Shown: in pieces, positions 32,985 through 44,926 of the stretch | How the letters are laid out: the number at the start of each line of letters is the position of its first letter | Numbering within the stretch: position 1 is the first letter of the stretch | Assembly (NCBI GenBank): GCA_037127315.1 | Contig: JBBBDQ010000421.1 | Span: 620,001 to 684,000, forward strand | Source: Ascarosepion bandense | Lineage: Eukaryota; Mollusca; Cephalopoda; Sepiida; Sepiidae | Direction of reading: 5' to 3' | DNA length: 64,000 bases | Made by a program: the position numbers and the translations under genes | The notes under the pieces: generated by a model | The model's input: only the letters and a program-made list of their open reading frames with translations | Database searches by the model: none | What the model was told of the DNA's origin: nothing

Positions 32985-33500
32985 GAGGTTGGTCTCATAA
33001 TTTTACTGTTGAAATTGCTAATTATAACGGCAAGTTCGACGCTGATAGTTTCTTATTCAACAATACAATTAGTCATCTCTACTTCAGTCACTTTCTAGCC
33101 AACGTGACGTGGGTTTTTTTTTTTTTTACAATCTATTTTCATGGCAACTTCTCTGAAAAGCTTTTATTCCTTGGTGACGCGATCACGGGAATTTAAGAGT
33201 GCTACTAGATTGCCATCTATGTTTCGCCCTTCATCCATTGAAATAGTTAAATGTGATCTCCTCTTCTACTCGAAACGTTTCTTTTCTCACAATTTCCGCC
33301 TGTGGAACTTCCTTCCCTTTAATTGCTTCTCTGATAGTTACAATCGCGAGAAATTTAAATGTAACATCAATTACCATCTTCTAACTTCTTAAATCCCATT
33401 CATTTTTTATCTTTTCTTCAATACCCATTGTACCCAGTCTTTACTCTCACTGTAACCCGCTGGTGGTCCTGTCTTGTTTGGGATAGAATTCTTGAAAATA
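32985..33500 (+). pseudogene. LINE family A 3' fragment
   Basis: Encodes FTIYFHGNFSEKLLF, then FRLWNFLPFNCFSDSYNREK and KCNINYHLLTS (33,141-33,392), with a degraded tail TAACCCGCTGGTGGTCCTGT. It partly repeats domains already present at 32,275-32,660, so the two pieces are probably separate insertions or a duplication, not one copy split only by the SINE. Confidence 0.65.
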
Positions 33501-33594
33501 AAGACATTTGCTTGTAGAACTCTCAGCTTCCTACTTTCCTGTCAACTACGATCTTCAATGATTTAAATAAGTCGTCATATTCTGTTTCTTTGTA

Positions 33595-34110
33595 TTCTGT
33601 CTCTTTGTATTCTGTTTCCATCTTTCGTTGGAAACAAAGAAAAGAGTACTGGTCTGTTATGTGATAGCTGTCCTCCTATACTGCAGCTAATGCTGGAAAA
33701 TCTCCTCAAAGATGAAGAAAAGACTCTAAGTAACCGCAATGTGCCTCTCCAGATTGATGCTGAGGATACCAAAGGCGGAACATGTGAGCTACGACAAGGT
33801 TTTGGAGAGGATGCAATCTAAAAGGAGATTTATGCTTAAAATCAGGAAGACTCAGCTCTAGTTTCTTTGACACGTAACGAGAAATAAAGGCTTGGAGAAT
33901 CTAATACTCACAGGAACGATAGTGGGAAAGAGAGACAAGGGTAAGCAACGCGAGACATACTAGATGGGCTTGAGCAAATGATGGTGGAGTGGATTTTGGG
34001 AGAGACACCCAGAGGAAAAATGTTAAGATCGACAAAGGATAGGGATAAGTGGTGGTCCATGATCGCCTACGTCCTAAAAAGATACGGCACATAAAGAAGA
34101 AGATGAATCT
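33595..34110 (+). pseudogene. LINE family B: RT C-terminal fragment
   Basis: Encodes LETKKRVLVCYVIAVLLYCS, SSKMKKRL, then EHVSYDKVLERMQSKRRFML and GLENLILTGTIVGKRDKGKQ with several stops, ending near the KDTAHKEE segment. Same 5'-truncated form as the other family B copies. Confidence 0.75.
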
Positions 34111-35335
34111 CTTGCATCTTAATGGTTTGTGTTACATTGCGGGGGTTGAAATTACTAAAGATTGTCTATAGTGATCAACATGAAATGCCTAATTAGAATA
34201 AATTTAGTGCTTGGAAAATACGAGTAATGAAGATAGCCAGAAAAGTTTTTATCTCTATCAAAGTCATTATGATTAATACAGATTGCTCTTAACAACGACA
34301 ACACTGAAAATTTTTTATTTACTTATTTTCATTGGGTTGGCATGTCTTCACAACTTTTCTACCGCCTCGGTCCTGGGTATGACCGTAAACTGCATCCAGC
34401 AGCAAGGCCTCTGATTGGGAGGTTGTGAGGAGCATAGAACCACCTCTTAATTGCTGTTATTCCCAGGTCCACTCTGACCCGGAGTGGTAGCACCTGTTAG
34501 AGTCCCAACTATGGGCAAATAGTCAACCCCACAAACTAAGGTCAAAACACTAGGAAAAATATTACCAGCATTATTGTTTTGAAGAAAGAAAAAAGAATTA
34601 TTACGAAAAATACATTTTTGAAAGCAAAAAAATATTACCAGTAATACATTTGTGAATACAAAACTAGAAGATATCTTCAGTTTCTAAAATAAAAATAAAA
34701 TAAATTTCATCAAAATCTGATTAAATCTACCTTCCCACTATAACTGAACATTAAAAAAAATACCTTAAAACCCTACCTTTTTGTCATTAAATAACCAATA
34801 GAGGTTGATATACCGTTAAACAAAACTCAAACTCAAATTCTACCGCCTCTTCCTTCTTTTTCGTTGTTTTATTTTCCTTATCTTCATTTTTCCTCGTCTT
34901 TTTAGTCCTTGTCTTCTTCATTGAATTAATTCTCATAACCACATACCTTTTTTTTAACAATACTTGCATTAATTATTAACTACTTTTTTTCGAACAGGGT
35001 ATGTGAGGAAAATTTTCTAAAAGAATCTATACCAAAAATTGCTTACTCATCAATCTTTTATTTCTTCCACCAGAAATATTGTCCGTATAAATGATGACTG
35101 AATCACCCCACCACAAATAAAATAATAATAAAACCATAAAGCATTCGAAAGTTAATTCCAATTCTTGTTCATGTATTATTCGTCTACATGCCATATTGCC
35201 TTCAACAAGTAGATGACAATGGCACTTAAGAACTTCTTGTATTCACTTTCACAAGGTAAGTTTTGGCAGTTTACCATCCGGCTTTCTCCTCCACCTGCCA
35301 TCTATTCATTCATTCATTCAACTTCCTGTATCCCA
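34111..35335. other. Spacer with an unassigned GC-richer island at 34,330-34,550
   Basis: The island (words such as CCTGGGTATGACCGTAAACT and TGACCCGGAGTGGTAGCACC) stands out against AT-rich flanks and is probably an interspersed repeat, but I find no second copy in this window. The rest is AT-rich, with poly-A/T runs. Confidence 0.4.
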
Positions 35336-35425
35336 ATGCAATTTTTAAGGCCGTGTCCCTTCAGGACGTAGACAATTAAAACCCTCCACATGCTCCATGC
35401 ATTTATTATCTGCGAATTGCCAGAG
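35336..35425 (-). mobile_element. LINE family B 3' end fragment
   Basis: GCCGTGTCCCTTCAGGACGT matches the reverse complement of the family B 3' end (ACGTTCTGAAGAGACACG at 37,893). It is short and decayed. Confidence 0.45.
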
Positions 35426-35635
35426 CTTCTTGAGAAAGATATGGGAGTTTTTCCGTAGCTTTCCCAATGTTTAGAAACTCAGTTTTTCTTCTCTTACATT
35501 GGTTGCTACTCCAGGCTATCCTAAACCCAGACGCTTCCAGTGAAGAATAACCCATCAACAAGAGTGTCGTCGATACTTCTACATCTTGTCTTTTTTTAAA
35601 ACAGAGGTGTTGACCCTACGCAAACCCCTTTAGCG

Positions 35636-35722
35636 AGGTAGACTATTGCTGACTAAGGCAACCAATTTGTCCTGCTATTTGCCCCATAGCTGAAGGAAGA
35701 GGAGCTGTATTAAGACTGGCCC
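35636..35722 (-). mobile_element. SINE family 1 body fragment
   Basis: GAGGTAGACTATTGCTGACT, CCAATTTGTCCTGCTATTT and CCCCATAGCTGAAGGAAGAG match the body in reverse orientation. It is fused directly to LINE family A sequence at 35,723. Confidence 0.6.
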
Positions 35723-36055
35723 CACATAGATTTACTCGTGCTACTAGATTGGCATCAAGTTCCCACCATTATACTGTCAAAATAGTTAAATGTAACCATC
35801 TCTTCTACTCTAAGAGTTTCTTTACTCGCACTTCCCGTTTGCGCAACTCACTTCCATTTGCTTGCTTCCCTGATAGCTACAATCTCCAAAAGTTTAAACG
35901 CAACGCCATTTGCCATCTTTTATCAACTTTATTCTCATTCATCTCTTATCTTTTCTTTGACATCCCCTGTACCTATTTTTATTTTTTCACTGCAAACCCC
36001 TGCGCACTAGTGGCATTTCTCTCTTTCTAGAGGAGAAATGATTATAAAAAAAACT
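35723..36055 (+). pseudogene. LINE family A 3' end
   Basis: Encodes RATRLASSSHHYTVKIVKCN and LRNSLPFACFPDSYNLQKFK, then the 3' tail AACCCCTGCGCACTAGTGGC and AAATGATTATAAAAAAAAC. It is 5'-truncated within the C-terminal domain; the 93-codon ORF is open. Confidence 0.75.
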
Positions 36056-36144
36056 AATACCATATTTAATAAATCCTAATCCGATATCTACTCATTTAAT
36101 TATTACTGTTAAACATATAACACCGGGAAGATCTTAAAATTTAA

Positions 36145-36452
36145 TCAGTCATTTAAGTGATATACATGCTACAAGCTTCAGTAATTATGTCTCGAAAGAG
36201 ACATGGCTAACTGGAAAGACGAATTTCCCGTAGTAGGTTGCTATGAATGTCTGCGGTAGACTGGTTGCCAATTAAAGCTATAGAACCCAATTTGTCCTGT
36301 TATTTAACCCATAGCTGGAGGGGAGAGACGGATTAATACCTTTCCCAGGAGTATCGGCGCGTAAGTGAATGCAACGAATTTAGCTGGAATTCGAATTCGG
36401 CTCTCCAATTACTCATTCCCAGTCGATATCCACTGCACCAAAAAGCACATTG
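36145..36452 (-). mobile_element. tRNA-derived SINE, family 1
   Basis: Full-length minus-strand copy: tRNA head at 36,452-36,370 (TGGTGCAGTGGATATCGACT, AATTCGAATTCC), body, CGAAAGAGACATG hairpin block and CAGTCATTTAAG tail end. Confidence 0.85.
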
Positions 36453-37223
36453 AATCTGAACCCTTTTAATTTACTGCCTAATTTATTAGAATCTTTCTAG
36501 TCGAAATGACAAACTGAATCTACTGAATGTCGTTTAAAAATAAAATACGTCCGTAGGTTTTAATGAAAAATGTGCCGCTGAAAACAGCTGTTCATTTTCC
36601 TTTAAATATATCTGGACTTTACGCATTCTTTCATTTTCTTTTGTTTTTCGCCTTTCTTTTATATTCAGTGAAAGTATTTGTCTTTTCGATTCTTTTGAAA
36701 TGTTCAATTCACTGGGCGAAACGACTAGGTAAGTGGTACCAGTTGTGTTGTAATTGATGGCTTTAATCCCTGGCTTAGAAAAATTTGCAGGCCACACACA
36801 CTCTGGTGTCAAATATACAAACAGGAAGACTCGGGTGAGACGCTGGCCAACAAAGTGTCTGACCTCATTGATGACTTCGGAGCTGGTAAGTCAGCTGATC
36901 TAGAAAGATCAACGCAGAGTTAGCATAGCTGGTTTATACCAAGAACTGGATTGTCATCATTTATCGTTTTTTTTTTTAATACAATCAGCATTGAAAATTT
37001 AACTTTGCCTTCTTTAAATATTGTAATTATATTTGTGAGCTAGTGTGTACAAACGGTCGCAAAGCCTTTGATATTTTTCATAATAAAATAATTGGTACTC
37101 AAATTCGAAAGAAAGCGTTCCTTCGCTTTCATAAAATGCTGTAATTTGTAACTTAATTAGCTAACTCGATAACTATTTTATGAAGTTCATGGAACCCATA
37201 CGTCTTGGCAGTATACAGATAAT
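36453..37223. other. No recognisable feature
   Basis: AT-rich spacer. Short ORFs on both strands overlap at 36,534-36,812 and show no motif. Confidence 0.5.
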
Positions 37224-37508
37224 GTAAGTTGTGGTGCAGTGGATATCGACTCGGTACAAGAAATCGCGGAGCCGAGTTCGAATACCAGTTGAATTCGTTG
37301 CATTCACGCGCAAATTAACCTTGGGAAAGTTATTAACCCGTCGTTTCTCTCTGCAGGTATGTTTTAAATGGCAAGACAGTTTGGGTGCTGTAGCCTTGTT
37401 TGGCAACCATTACACCGCAGAAAGTAATGGCAAACAACTGTGGGAAAATCTTCTTTCAAGTCATGATCACCCTAGTGTGTGTCACGTATGGCACTTAATT
37501 TACTGAAT
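37224..37508 (+). mobile_element. tRNA-derived SINE, family 1
   Basis: Plus-strand copy with a good A box (GTGGTGCAGTGGATATCGAC), B box GAGTTCGAATACC, body and ATGGCACTTAATTTACTGA end. The central hairpin block is partly deleted (CAAGTCATGATCACC). Confidence 0.85.
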
Positions 37509-37688
37509 AGGACTTAACAAGGTTCGTCACAAATCACTTAGAAGTCATTAGACAGTAACCTTAAGGTCAAATAAACACCAAAATGACTCTTTCTTTGAAA
37601 CCAACAGTTTCTGCTAATTAAAGTGTGGATTTCAAAAATAACTGATGTTTTTATTCTTTAATTTGATGTCTTTGTTCATAAATTATTC
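37509..37688. other. No recognisable feature
   Basis: Short AT-rich spacer. Confidence 0.5.
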
Positions 37689-37945
37689 AGGAAAAGACAG
37701 TGTTTGAAACATGTAATGAGAAAGGAGTGCTTGGAGAACCTGATGCTCACGGGACAGATAGAAGGAAAGAGGGACAAGGAAAAGCAACGGAATACATACC
37801 TATGAACTTGAACAGATGGATGGCGGAGTAGGATGAAAAGGAATAGCAAAAGCAACAAGGGATAGGGAGAAGTGGAGGGCCATAATCGCCTACGTTCTGA
37901 AGAGACACGCATTTGAAAGAAGCAGAAAAAGAACGGTTTTTCATT
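37689..37945 (+). pseudogene. LINE family B 3' end fragment
   Basis: Plus-strand sequence matches the last part of family B: RKRQCLKHVMRKECLENLML-like, GQIEGKRDKEKQR and the end TACGTTCTGAAGAGACACGC followed by GAAAGAAGCAGAAAAAG. Strongly 5'-truncated. Confidence 0.65.
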
Positions 37946-38057
37946 CGCTCAGTTTATATGATACGTCAGTTCAAGTAGAATTCAAACTCTCGATAATACT
38001 TTAAAATATGCATAATGAGATTAATCACTCGAGAAATACTTTTTAGGAAAACTTATC

Positions 38058-38306
38058 TCCATTGGATTCCTTGCATTCACTTACGCACAAATACCCTTGG
38101 GAAAGGTATTAATCCGTCTCTCCCCTCCAGTTATGGGTTAAATAATAGGACCGATTGTGATCTATAGCCTTGGCTGGCAACCAGTCTACAGCAGAAAGTA
38201 ATGGCAACCTACTGCGGGATAATCTTCTGCCCAGTCAGTCATGTCTCTTTCGAGACATGATCGCCCAACCGTGTATCACGTATGGCATTTAACTGACTGA
38301 CTGATC
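38058..38306 (+). mobile_element. SINE family 1, 5'-truncated
   Basis: Starts at the end of the tRNA head (TTGGATTCCTTGCATTCACT) and is then almost identical to the 32,666 copy through body, TTTCGAGACATGATCGCCCA block and TTTAACTGACTGACTGA tail. Confidence 0.85.
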
Positions 38307-38637
38307 TCCACTATTATACTGACTAGCCACTCATTCTATAATAAAATTAAATTGTCTTTACTTATGTTTCATTTTAACATTAAATATTTAATCAGGAGGA
38401 AATTTAGAATATTTTACTAAAACTGAAATTACATTTAGTTTTTAATACTTTAAAATCTGTTTCATTTTTTCACTTTTTTTATCCAATGATGTTCTGTGGC
38501 TATTATTAAGAAATTTATAACACCGATTGCTTTTATTTTATTTATTTAATTTTGGAAATTCAAATTAGATAAAAATTGATGTTTCTTATTATGTCACGTA
38601 ACGAAAATAGCAATTTTATTCAAATTTCTGTGCTTCT

Positions 38638-38664
38638 TTTTTTTTTCTTTTTTTTTTTTTTTTG
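38638..38664. repeat. Poly-T tract
   Basis: T run with one C interruption. Confidence 0.9.
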
Positions 38665-38796
38665 TAGAAACAATATTTCTGTTACGGATTATCCAGTCTC
38701 ACAGATTTGTTAAAATAATGGGATTATATTGTTTATTTTAAATCTAACTTTTATATCAAAAAGAAGTACACTAAAAGTTGAAGCAGCATATTTTAT

Positions 38797-38866
38797 TGTA
38801 TCAATTTATTGTATCAATTTATTGTATCAATATTGTATCAATTTATTGTATCAATTTCATTACAGA
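38797..38866. repeat. 13-bp minisatellite (ATTGTATCAATTT)
   Basis: Five tandem copies of a TTATTGTATCAAT-type unit, one shortened. It lies just before the minus-strand LINE family A tail. Confidence 0.85.
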
Positions 38867-38929
38867 TGCAATACAATTTGAATGTGACAACATTACCCTT
38901 CAAAAATCATACTGTCCTAGCGAAAATAA

Positions 38930-39425
38930 TTTTTAATAATTTCTTTTATAATCATTTTACCCCAGGCAAGGCAGGACCGCAACTGGTGTGCAGGGGGTTA
39001 CAGTTAGAGAAAAAAAACAAGGTACAAGGGATGCGGAAAAAAAGATAAGTGATAGATGAGAATCAAGTAAATAGAAGATGGCAATTTATGTTGCATTTAA
39101 ACTTTTGGAGATTCTAGCTGACAAGGAAGTAAGCAAATGGAAGGGATTTTCACAAACGGGAAGTGCGAGAAAAGAAACTGTTAAAGTCGAAAAGAAGGTT
39201 ACATTTAACTATTTCAATGGTGAAAGGGTAGACTTAGATGCCAATCTAGTAGTACGAGCGGTGGGAGAACCAGGGAAAAAGCTCGTCGGAACAGTTGTCA
39301 TGAGAATACTCGTAGAAAAGACAGAGGGAAACCGCATCAAGGCTGTAAGAAAATGACCGAAGGCAAGATCGATTATATTACAGATCCTACTTTAGATTTT
39401 GTTGAGAACCTCAAGGAGCCTATAT
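38930..39425 (-). pseudogene. LINE family A 3' end
   Basis: The reverse complement carries the tail (CCCCTGCACACCAGTTGCGG, then AAAATGATTAT) at 38,990-38,935. Upstream is C-terminal coding sequence (SRLCKSLPFACFLVSQLE-like; ATRLASKSTLSP). The plus-strand 92-codon open frame at 39,078-39,356 is antisense to it and is not a gene. Confidence 0.75.
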
Positions 39426-39674
39426 TTCTATACTGTTTATCAGTAATTATATAGTAACAAATTTATTCAATTTTTGGTATTTACTAAGCATAATTAAGTT
39501 TGACATAAAGCCACAGTGCTGACTACCTAGTAAGAATTTAATTTACTACAGTAGTAGTAGTCTTCCATACTAGATTACTAAACAATGGTCTAACTGGAAG
39601 CGTTCTACGAGACTATCAAATCTGCATGGTCACTCATTCATTGTGATGTAAGTCTCTTCATTAACGATGACTAC

Positions 39675-39972
39675 GATCAGTCAGTCAGTTAATTGTGATA
39701 CAGTTGGATGATCATGTTTCTTTCGGAATATGACTGAGTAGGCAGATTTTCCCGCAGTAGGTTGTCATTTCTTTCTGCGGTAGACCAGTTGCCAACCAAG
39801 ACTAAATGACCCAAATTGTTCTGCTATTTAACCCATAGCTGGTGGAGAAGAGTCTAATTAATACCTTTCTCAAGGGTATTTGAGCGTAAATGAATGCAAT
39901 AAATTAAACTAGAATTGGAACACGGCTCTCCGATTTCTCGTTTTGAGTCGACATCCATTGCACTACATATAG
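39675..39972 (-). mobile_element. tRNA-derived SINE, family 1
   Basis: Diverged minus-strand copy with all modules in order, from the tRNA head TGTAGTGCAATGGATGTCGA (39,968) to the CAGTCAGTCAGTTAA tail at 39,678. Confidence 0.8.
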
Positions 39973-41063
39973 ATATTATATTATACAGCAGTCTGAACAG
40001 AATCCAGATGATAAGCTCAGTTATGAAAATTGAATAAATTCCAAATTCTTTTTTGAAGTCCTGAAAATACATTTAAAAAGAGTTTACTATTGACATACAT
40101 TTTAAGATTATTTAATTTCTGGACTGTTTTGTCGTCTTTTTATTACTACAAAGAATGAAGAGAAAAACAGTAGAGGGAAGTAACTGATGATACAGAAAAT
40201 AGGAATGTCTCGTTTGATTGTATTTATTTTACTTAAAACCAAAAGAAAAACAAATGATTGCGACAATAAAAACGTTGACTTGAATGGAACAAAAATCTTC
40301 ATCCTCAGAAGTCGTCTCCGACTATTTTTTTTATTGCAATCGGAGTTACGCCCACTGACTCGTTTAATATAAGGTCTTTGTTTCTAACGTTGCCTGTTAA
40401 CAATACCAAAAGTTTGTTTGTATTTTTTATTCATTTTTTTCTGGAGGCACGCCCCTATCCGATAACCGATAAACAAAACTGACACATATTGATTCACTTT
40501 AAAGATTTAAATATTGACATAATAATTCGTTTTCCTCCTTTGGAGAGACGAGATATGTCAACCTTCAGCATGTCATTTAATCCTAAATAGTTTACTGTAT
40601 GTAGACAAAGCTCAATAGTAAGTGACACAAAATATTAGCTTTTCTTCTCGAGGGCGTTGTGCGTCACAAGTACGTATTAAAGAACGAAACTTATTTCAAA
40701 CCCAGATAAAATGTTCTGCCTAGTATTTTGTTTTCGTAAACATAAATTTTCATATTACAAGTTCAGATTCTACTTTAGTCTTTTGCATTTACTTTCGCCC
40801 AAATCTATTCCCAGCTTAGAAAAAAATCTGTTTAACAATTGATGTTTTATAATCTTGGTGAAAACAAATATGAATAAATATTTATTTAAATGGCTACGAA
40901 ATAGTAGTAGATGGTTATATTTGCAAAATCTAGCGACATAAACTTATAAAGGAATGAATGAATGGATATTATTGTTCTTCTGCGGTGGCACAGATTCTCT
41001 TGTTAAAAAATCGTTGGCATCTAAGGCATAAACAGACATTTTCACGTCCTTTATTTCATCGAC
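39973..41063. other. No recognisable feature
   Basis: AT-rich spacer. Confidence 0.5.
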
Positions 41064-41148
41064 AGTGAGCTTTCATTTTGATAAAACTGAGCTTTCATTC
41101 TGATAAAATGAGTGAGCTTTCAGTGGGCTTTCATTCTGATAAAATGTC
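41064..41148. repeat. Short tandem repeat, about 20-28-bp units
   Basis: GAGCTTTCATTCTGATAAAA occurs three times with small variations, plus a fourth partial GAGCTTTCAGTGGGC unit. Confidence 0.8.
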
Positions 41149-41868
41149 TTTCTAATAACTGACACAAATTATTTACCATTTGAACAACACGTAGAATCTA
41201 GTATTATAAACGAAGATGTGATTCTATGTCCATTACCCAATCTACTTATGATTCTGTATGCACTTATTAAATTTATATGCTCAGATCTGTGTTGTGAGTA
41301 AATGAATTAAACCATTTCATAGTCTGAGCAACCCTTACTCTTGGCTGATCAATTAAATCTTGAATTTGGGGAAAACAAACAAAACGAGAAAAAGTGAACT
41401 AATTTTTAAATCCTAAGCAATCAGATCATTATAAGATTTTATAGATCTTGTTTGGTGATAAATAAAATCATTTCTTTTTTTAGTTTGTAAGGGAGTAGCG
41501 ATGGATTTATATGATTGCAACGAATTCAACTAGAATTTTTTTTTTGTTTGGTAAGAACCCCAGGAAAAAAGTGGGAGCCGAAATATACGACCCTTTTAAA
41601 ACATTTTTTTACTCTTTCTATATCTAAATTTAATAATTAATTTACTAATAAATGTAATATTTTAAATGAACAAACAATTTAAATTTGCACTTTGATCATC
41701 TTGCCACCAACGAATCAACTGTTACGGAACTAGTATATATAAACAATTTTTTCAAAGTTCTCTAACTCATTTTTTTCTTTACATTAAAGTACTTATTAGG
41801 GAATTTCATTTATCTTGATTCATGTACACTGCGAATTCTAAAAATAATTACTATTTTTTGTTTTACTT
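41149..41868. other. No gene; contains a SINE scrap near 41,514
   Basis: GATTGCAACGAATTCAACTA at about 41,514-41,533 matches the SINE family 1 head/body junction in reverse; the rest is AT-rich. Confidence 0.45.
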
Positions 41869-41870
41869 TA

Positions 41871-42288
41871 TTTCAACCTGTAGTAACGATCATTACAAGA
41901 AATTCTTATTTCAACCTGTAGTAACGATCATTACAAGAAATTCTTATTTCAACCTGTAGTAACGATCATTACAAGAAATTCTTATTTCAACCTGTAGTAA
42001 CGATCATTACAAGAAATTCTTATTTCAACTTGTAGTAACGATCATTACAAGAAATTCTTATTTCAACCTGTAGTAACGATTATTACAAGAAATTCTTATT
42101 TCAACCTGTAGTAACGATCATTACAAGAAATTCTTATTTCAACCTGTAGTAACGATCATTACAAGAAATTCTTATTTCAACCTGTAGTAACGATCATTAC
42201 AAGAAATTCTTATTTCAACCTGTAGTAACGATCATTACAAGAAATTCTTATTTCAACCTGTAGTAACGATCATTACAAGAAATTCTTA
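41871..42288. repeat. 38-bp minisatellite, 11 units
   Basis: TAGTAACGATCATTACAAGA starts units at 41,881 and every 38 bp to 42,261 (11 units). Ten look nearly identical; the 42,033 unit is preceded by AACTTG and the 42,071 unit has GATTATT. Each unit contains a GTAACGATCATTAC imperfect dyad centred on GATC. High identity suggests recent expansion or homogenisation. Confidence 0.95.
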
Positions 42289-42636
42289 AACTCTAATTTA
42301 CCGACGAGCAATCTAAAATCCAGCTACAAATTTTCCTCAAAGTTTAAAATAATTTTAGAGAGCTATGTTGATAGTGGATAATAAACGAAAAAGGACAATG
42401 CTTCAATGTTAAGAGCAAAATAATTAACAGACACAACCATACATATATTTATTGAAGAAGGTAATAAAAAAGAAGAGAACGAGAAAATTTAACAGCACTA
42501 ACAGGTTTAACATGTCAGCAGAAACATTGCCATCCAAAAATAAAAAATAATAATTCGGGGGAAAAACTTATAAAATATGAAATTTCTACAAATTAGATAA
42601 GGGAAATTTATCATTAATTTTTAGGCAAACAGAGTT
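42289..42636. other. No recognisable feature
   Basis: AT-rich spacer. Confidence 0.5.
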
Positions 42637-43460
42637 TGATGGGTAAATTGTTGCCATATTTTTTTTTGCGCATGCGCGTTGTTTCTGATTTTGTTGATTG
42701 TACAATGTAGTAGGGTCAGTTGGACAGTGTCTACGAGGAAAAGCGCACCATAATGAAATTAACTCCGTCAGAATTTTGGAAACGGCATTTGCGCTGAAAG
42801 TTCCAATACTAACATTTCAAAGTATTTGGGTGTCAATCTGAGGACAGTGCAGAGGATGCAGAAAGATTTGAATGAGACAAAGGGTAATTAGAAAGGAATT
42901 TGGAGTGATCACTAGTGATAGCGACATTATGCCTCAATTTATCTTCCCACGAGGCCTCAGACTCCACACGAAGCCCTACATCAAGTACCTTGACGAGTCA
43001 ATGCTGAGTCAACAGGGTGGTTTCTGGAAGGCTCTTTCTCTGACAACAGGATTCTGCACAATGCCACACAAACAGTGGAACTCAGTCATGGCTGTCAGAC
43101 AATTTCTGAGACTACACCACCTTTTACATCTTACCACCAGACTGCAACACCCTTATGGGGCGTAGTTGAGATAGAGACCAAGAAAACTTCTTGTAGCACA
43201 AAAGATGAACTGAAGGAAAGGATAATGGCAACATTCACCAGCTTAAACAAGGAGACAGTCAAGAAAAGTTGCAAGAGATTCCGAAGTCGTCTGAGGGCCA
43301 TGACAGAAGCCAGTACTCTTTAATATTTCAAGCTATTTTTGTGTAATTTTGGTAAATATATCTGTTAAAGGGATATGTTAATGTTATTCTCATTTTTGCG
43401 TAATATAGACGACAATTCATCTATAGTGCTCTGTATTAAATTTGGAAAATTTCACTAAAC
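42637..43460 (+). pseudogene. Mariner-like transposase, decayed
   Basis: After a left end GGGTAAATTGTTGCCAT it encodes MKLTPSEFWKRHLR, NISKYLGVNLRTVQRMQKDL, a segment IFPRGLRLHTKPYIKYL, and then ILHNATQTVELSHGCQTISE, TTPPFTSYHQTATPLWGVVE and KDELKERIMATFTSLNKETV. This is the order of an IS630/mariner-type transposase with ends like FRSRLRAMTEA. The middle, including the first catalytic Asp region, has a large deletion, and several frameshifts are present. A minus-strand relative lies at 1,600-2,232. Confidence 0.75.
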
Positions 43461-43742
43461 GAAATTGAAAATACATTTCTTTTGACGCCAGTAATTTTAA
43501 ATATGTTAATCCTGATTAGTTTTTAAATAAATATTTTTGCTTTTCCCTAAGAACGAATATATATTTCTGCTTCAGGAAATTCATATTTAAGAAACAAGTA
43601 AATGTATTGCAATTGATTTAAGATTTGGTAAACTCCAGCTTTGTCGAATACATGCTCAAATTATTATTTCATGAATTTTCTTCACTTTTAAAGATCTTTA
43701 TAAATAAGTTATATCAAACGCTTTCAATTAATTCTCATTTTA

Positions 43743-44265
43743 TCTAAACTTATTTATAAATGGAACTTTGTCTCTGTGTGTGTGTATGTGTGTGTGATTC
43801 TGTATCCGTTACCTATAGACTCCGAAACGGCTGAACCGATTTCCTTGAAAATTTACACAGTTGTACTATAAGCGTCTGCGAGTGTTGTTAGCTAGGTTTG
43901 TTGTCGAGGTAACCCCAATAAATATCGAAAATCGATAATCGAAAAAATCGGGTTATAGAAGGATTGGTCCGATTTTAATCAAATTTCATAAACTCATAGA
44001 CAAAGACATAAGAAACGATATTCAGAAGTTTCAAGGTTGCAGTTCTTACAATAGTGCAGAAAATCGATAATATATATATAAAAGGCATGATGTTTGTGTG
44101 TGTGTCCTTTTATCTGTCTGTATATCCTTTATACAAATCCACAATTTTTATCCGATTCTCACCAAATTTCACACAAATATCCTTTAGGCTGAGTCTGAGC
44201 TCCAGGACCATGGATTAGTTTTAAAGCTTTCATTACACCCGAGCAATGCCGGGCGATACTGCTAG
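43743..44265 (+). mobile_element. Helitron-like non-autonomous element, copy 4
   Basis: Both ends present: A|TCTAAACTTATTTATAAAT and the hairpin CCCGAGCAATGCCGGG (4-bp stem intact, loop changed) followed by CGATACTGCTAG|T. The inner part after 44,070 differs from the other copies, so it is a chimeric or divergent subtype sharing only terminal and flanking blocks. Confidence 0.8.
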
Positions 44266-44439
44266 TAATGCATAAAAACATTTTACCTAAAAAAAAGTAT
44301 TGTGCAACAAAAAACGTTACTTTTTTTTATATAGAGATAGATGAAAAAATCATAATCTTGACAACCATTTCTGCTGAAAGAAGACACCACATGTACTGTA
44401 GCCGCAATAGAAAGGGTGTTTATTTGGTCACGACAGCCC

Positions 44440-44530
44440 GACGGAGCCCAACCCTCTCCAGGCTGGTTTTCAATTCAAATTGTTCCTTCTCCTAGATCAG
44501 GGGTTTTCAAACTGTGGTCCACAAGGGTAA
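44440..44530 (-). mobile_element. SINE-related fragment
   Basis: CAATTCAAATTGTTCCTTCT and CCTAGATCAG match the start of the 89-bp unit found at 53,118-54,240 and the sequence at 44,715. It stops abruptly at a TCAGGGGTTTTCAAACTGTG stretch of different origin. Confidence 0.45.
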
Positions 44531-44711
44531 AATAGGGGATCCGTGGATTAACTCATCTCGTGAAATTCAAAGCATAAATTTTCAATGTCTGGATATTTAT
44601 TTTTACTTATTAATGTTATCAAATGAAAATTTATATTTATCATTTTAAAGTAAACTCAAAACCAGTTTTTACTACGTTAATACAAAACTATAAGCTGTTT
44701 TTAGTAAAGAC

Positions 44712-44926
44712 TGGTTTTGAATTCAAAGTTTTCCTTCTCCTAAACTAGTTGCTATAGAAACTGGTCTGTCCTGTTATTTGCCCATAGCTAGGGTAAGAAA
44801 AGATGAATTCATACCTATCCCGAAAGTATTAGCACGTAAGTGAATGTAATGAATCCGACTGGAATTCGAACTCGACTCTCCGATTCCTCAATCCGGACCG
44901 CTAGCCATTACTCCACCAAGCCTTCA
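44712..44926 (-). mobile_element. SINE family 1 variant with extra 3' block
   Basis: A single unit of the TTTTGAATTCAAAG..CTTCTCCTAA block is joined to SINE body (CTGTCCTGTTATTTGCCCAT) and tRNA head (TCGAACTCGACTCTCCGATT) on the minus strand. This shows what the precursor of the 53-kb tandem array may have looked like. Confidence 0.7.

Noticed and set aside
39078..39356. 92-codon plus-strand ORF as a small gene
   Set aside because: It is antisense to the C-terminal region of a minus-strand LINE family A fragment.
41881..42288. CRISPR-like array
   Set aside because: Units are contiguous with no unique spacers, and the sequence context is eukaryotic; it is a minisatellite.
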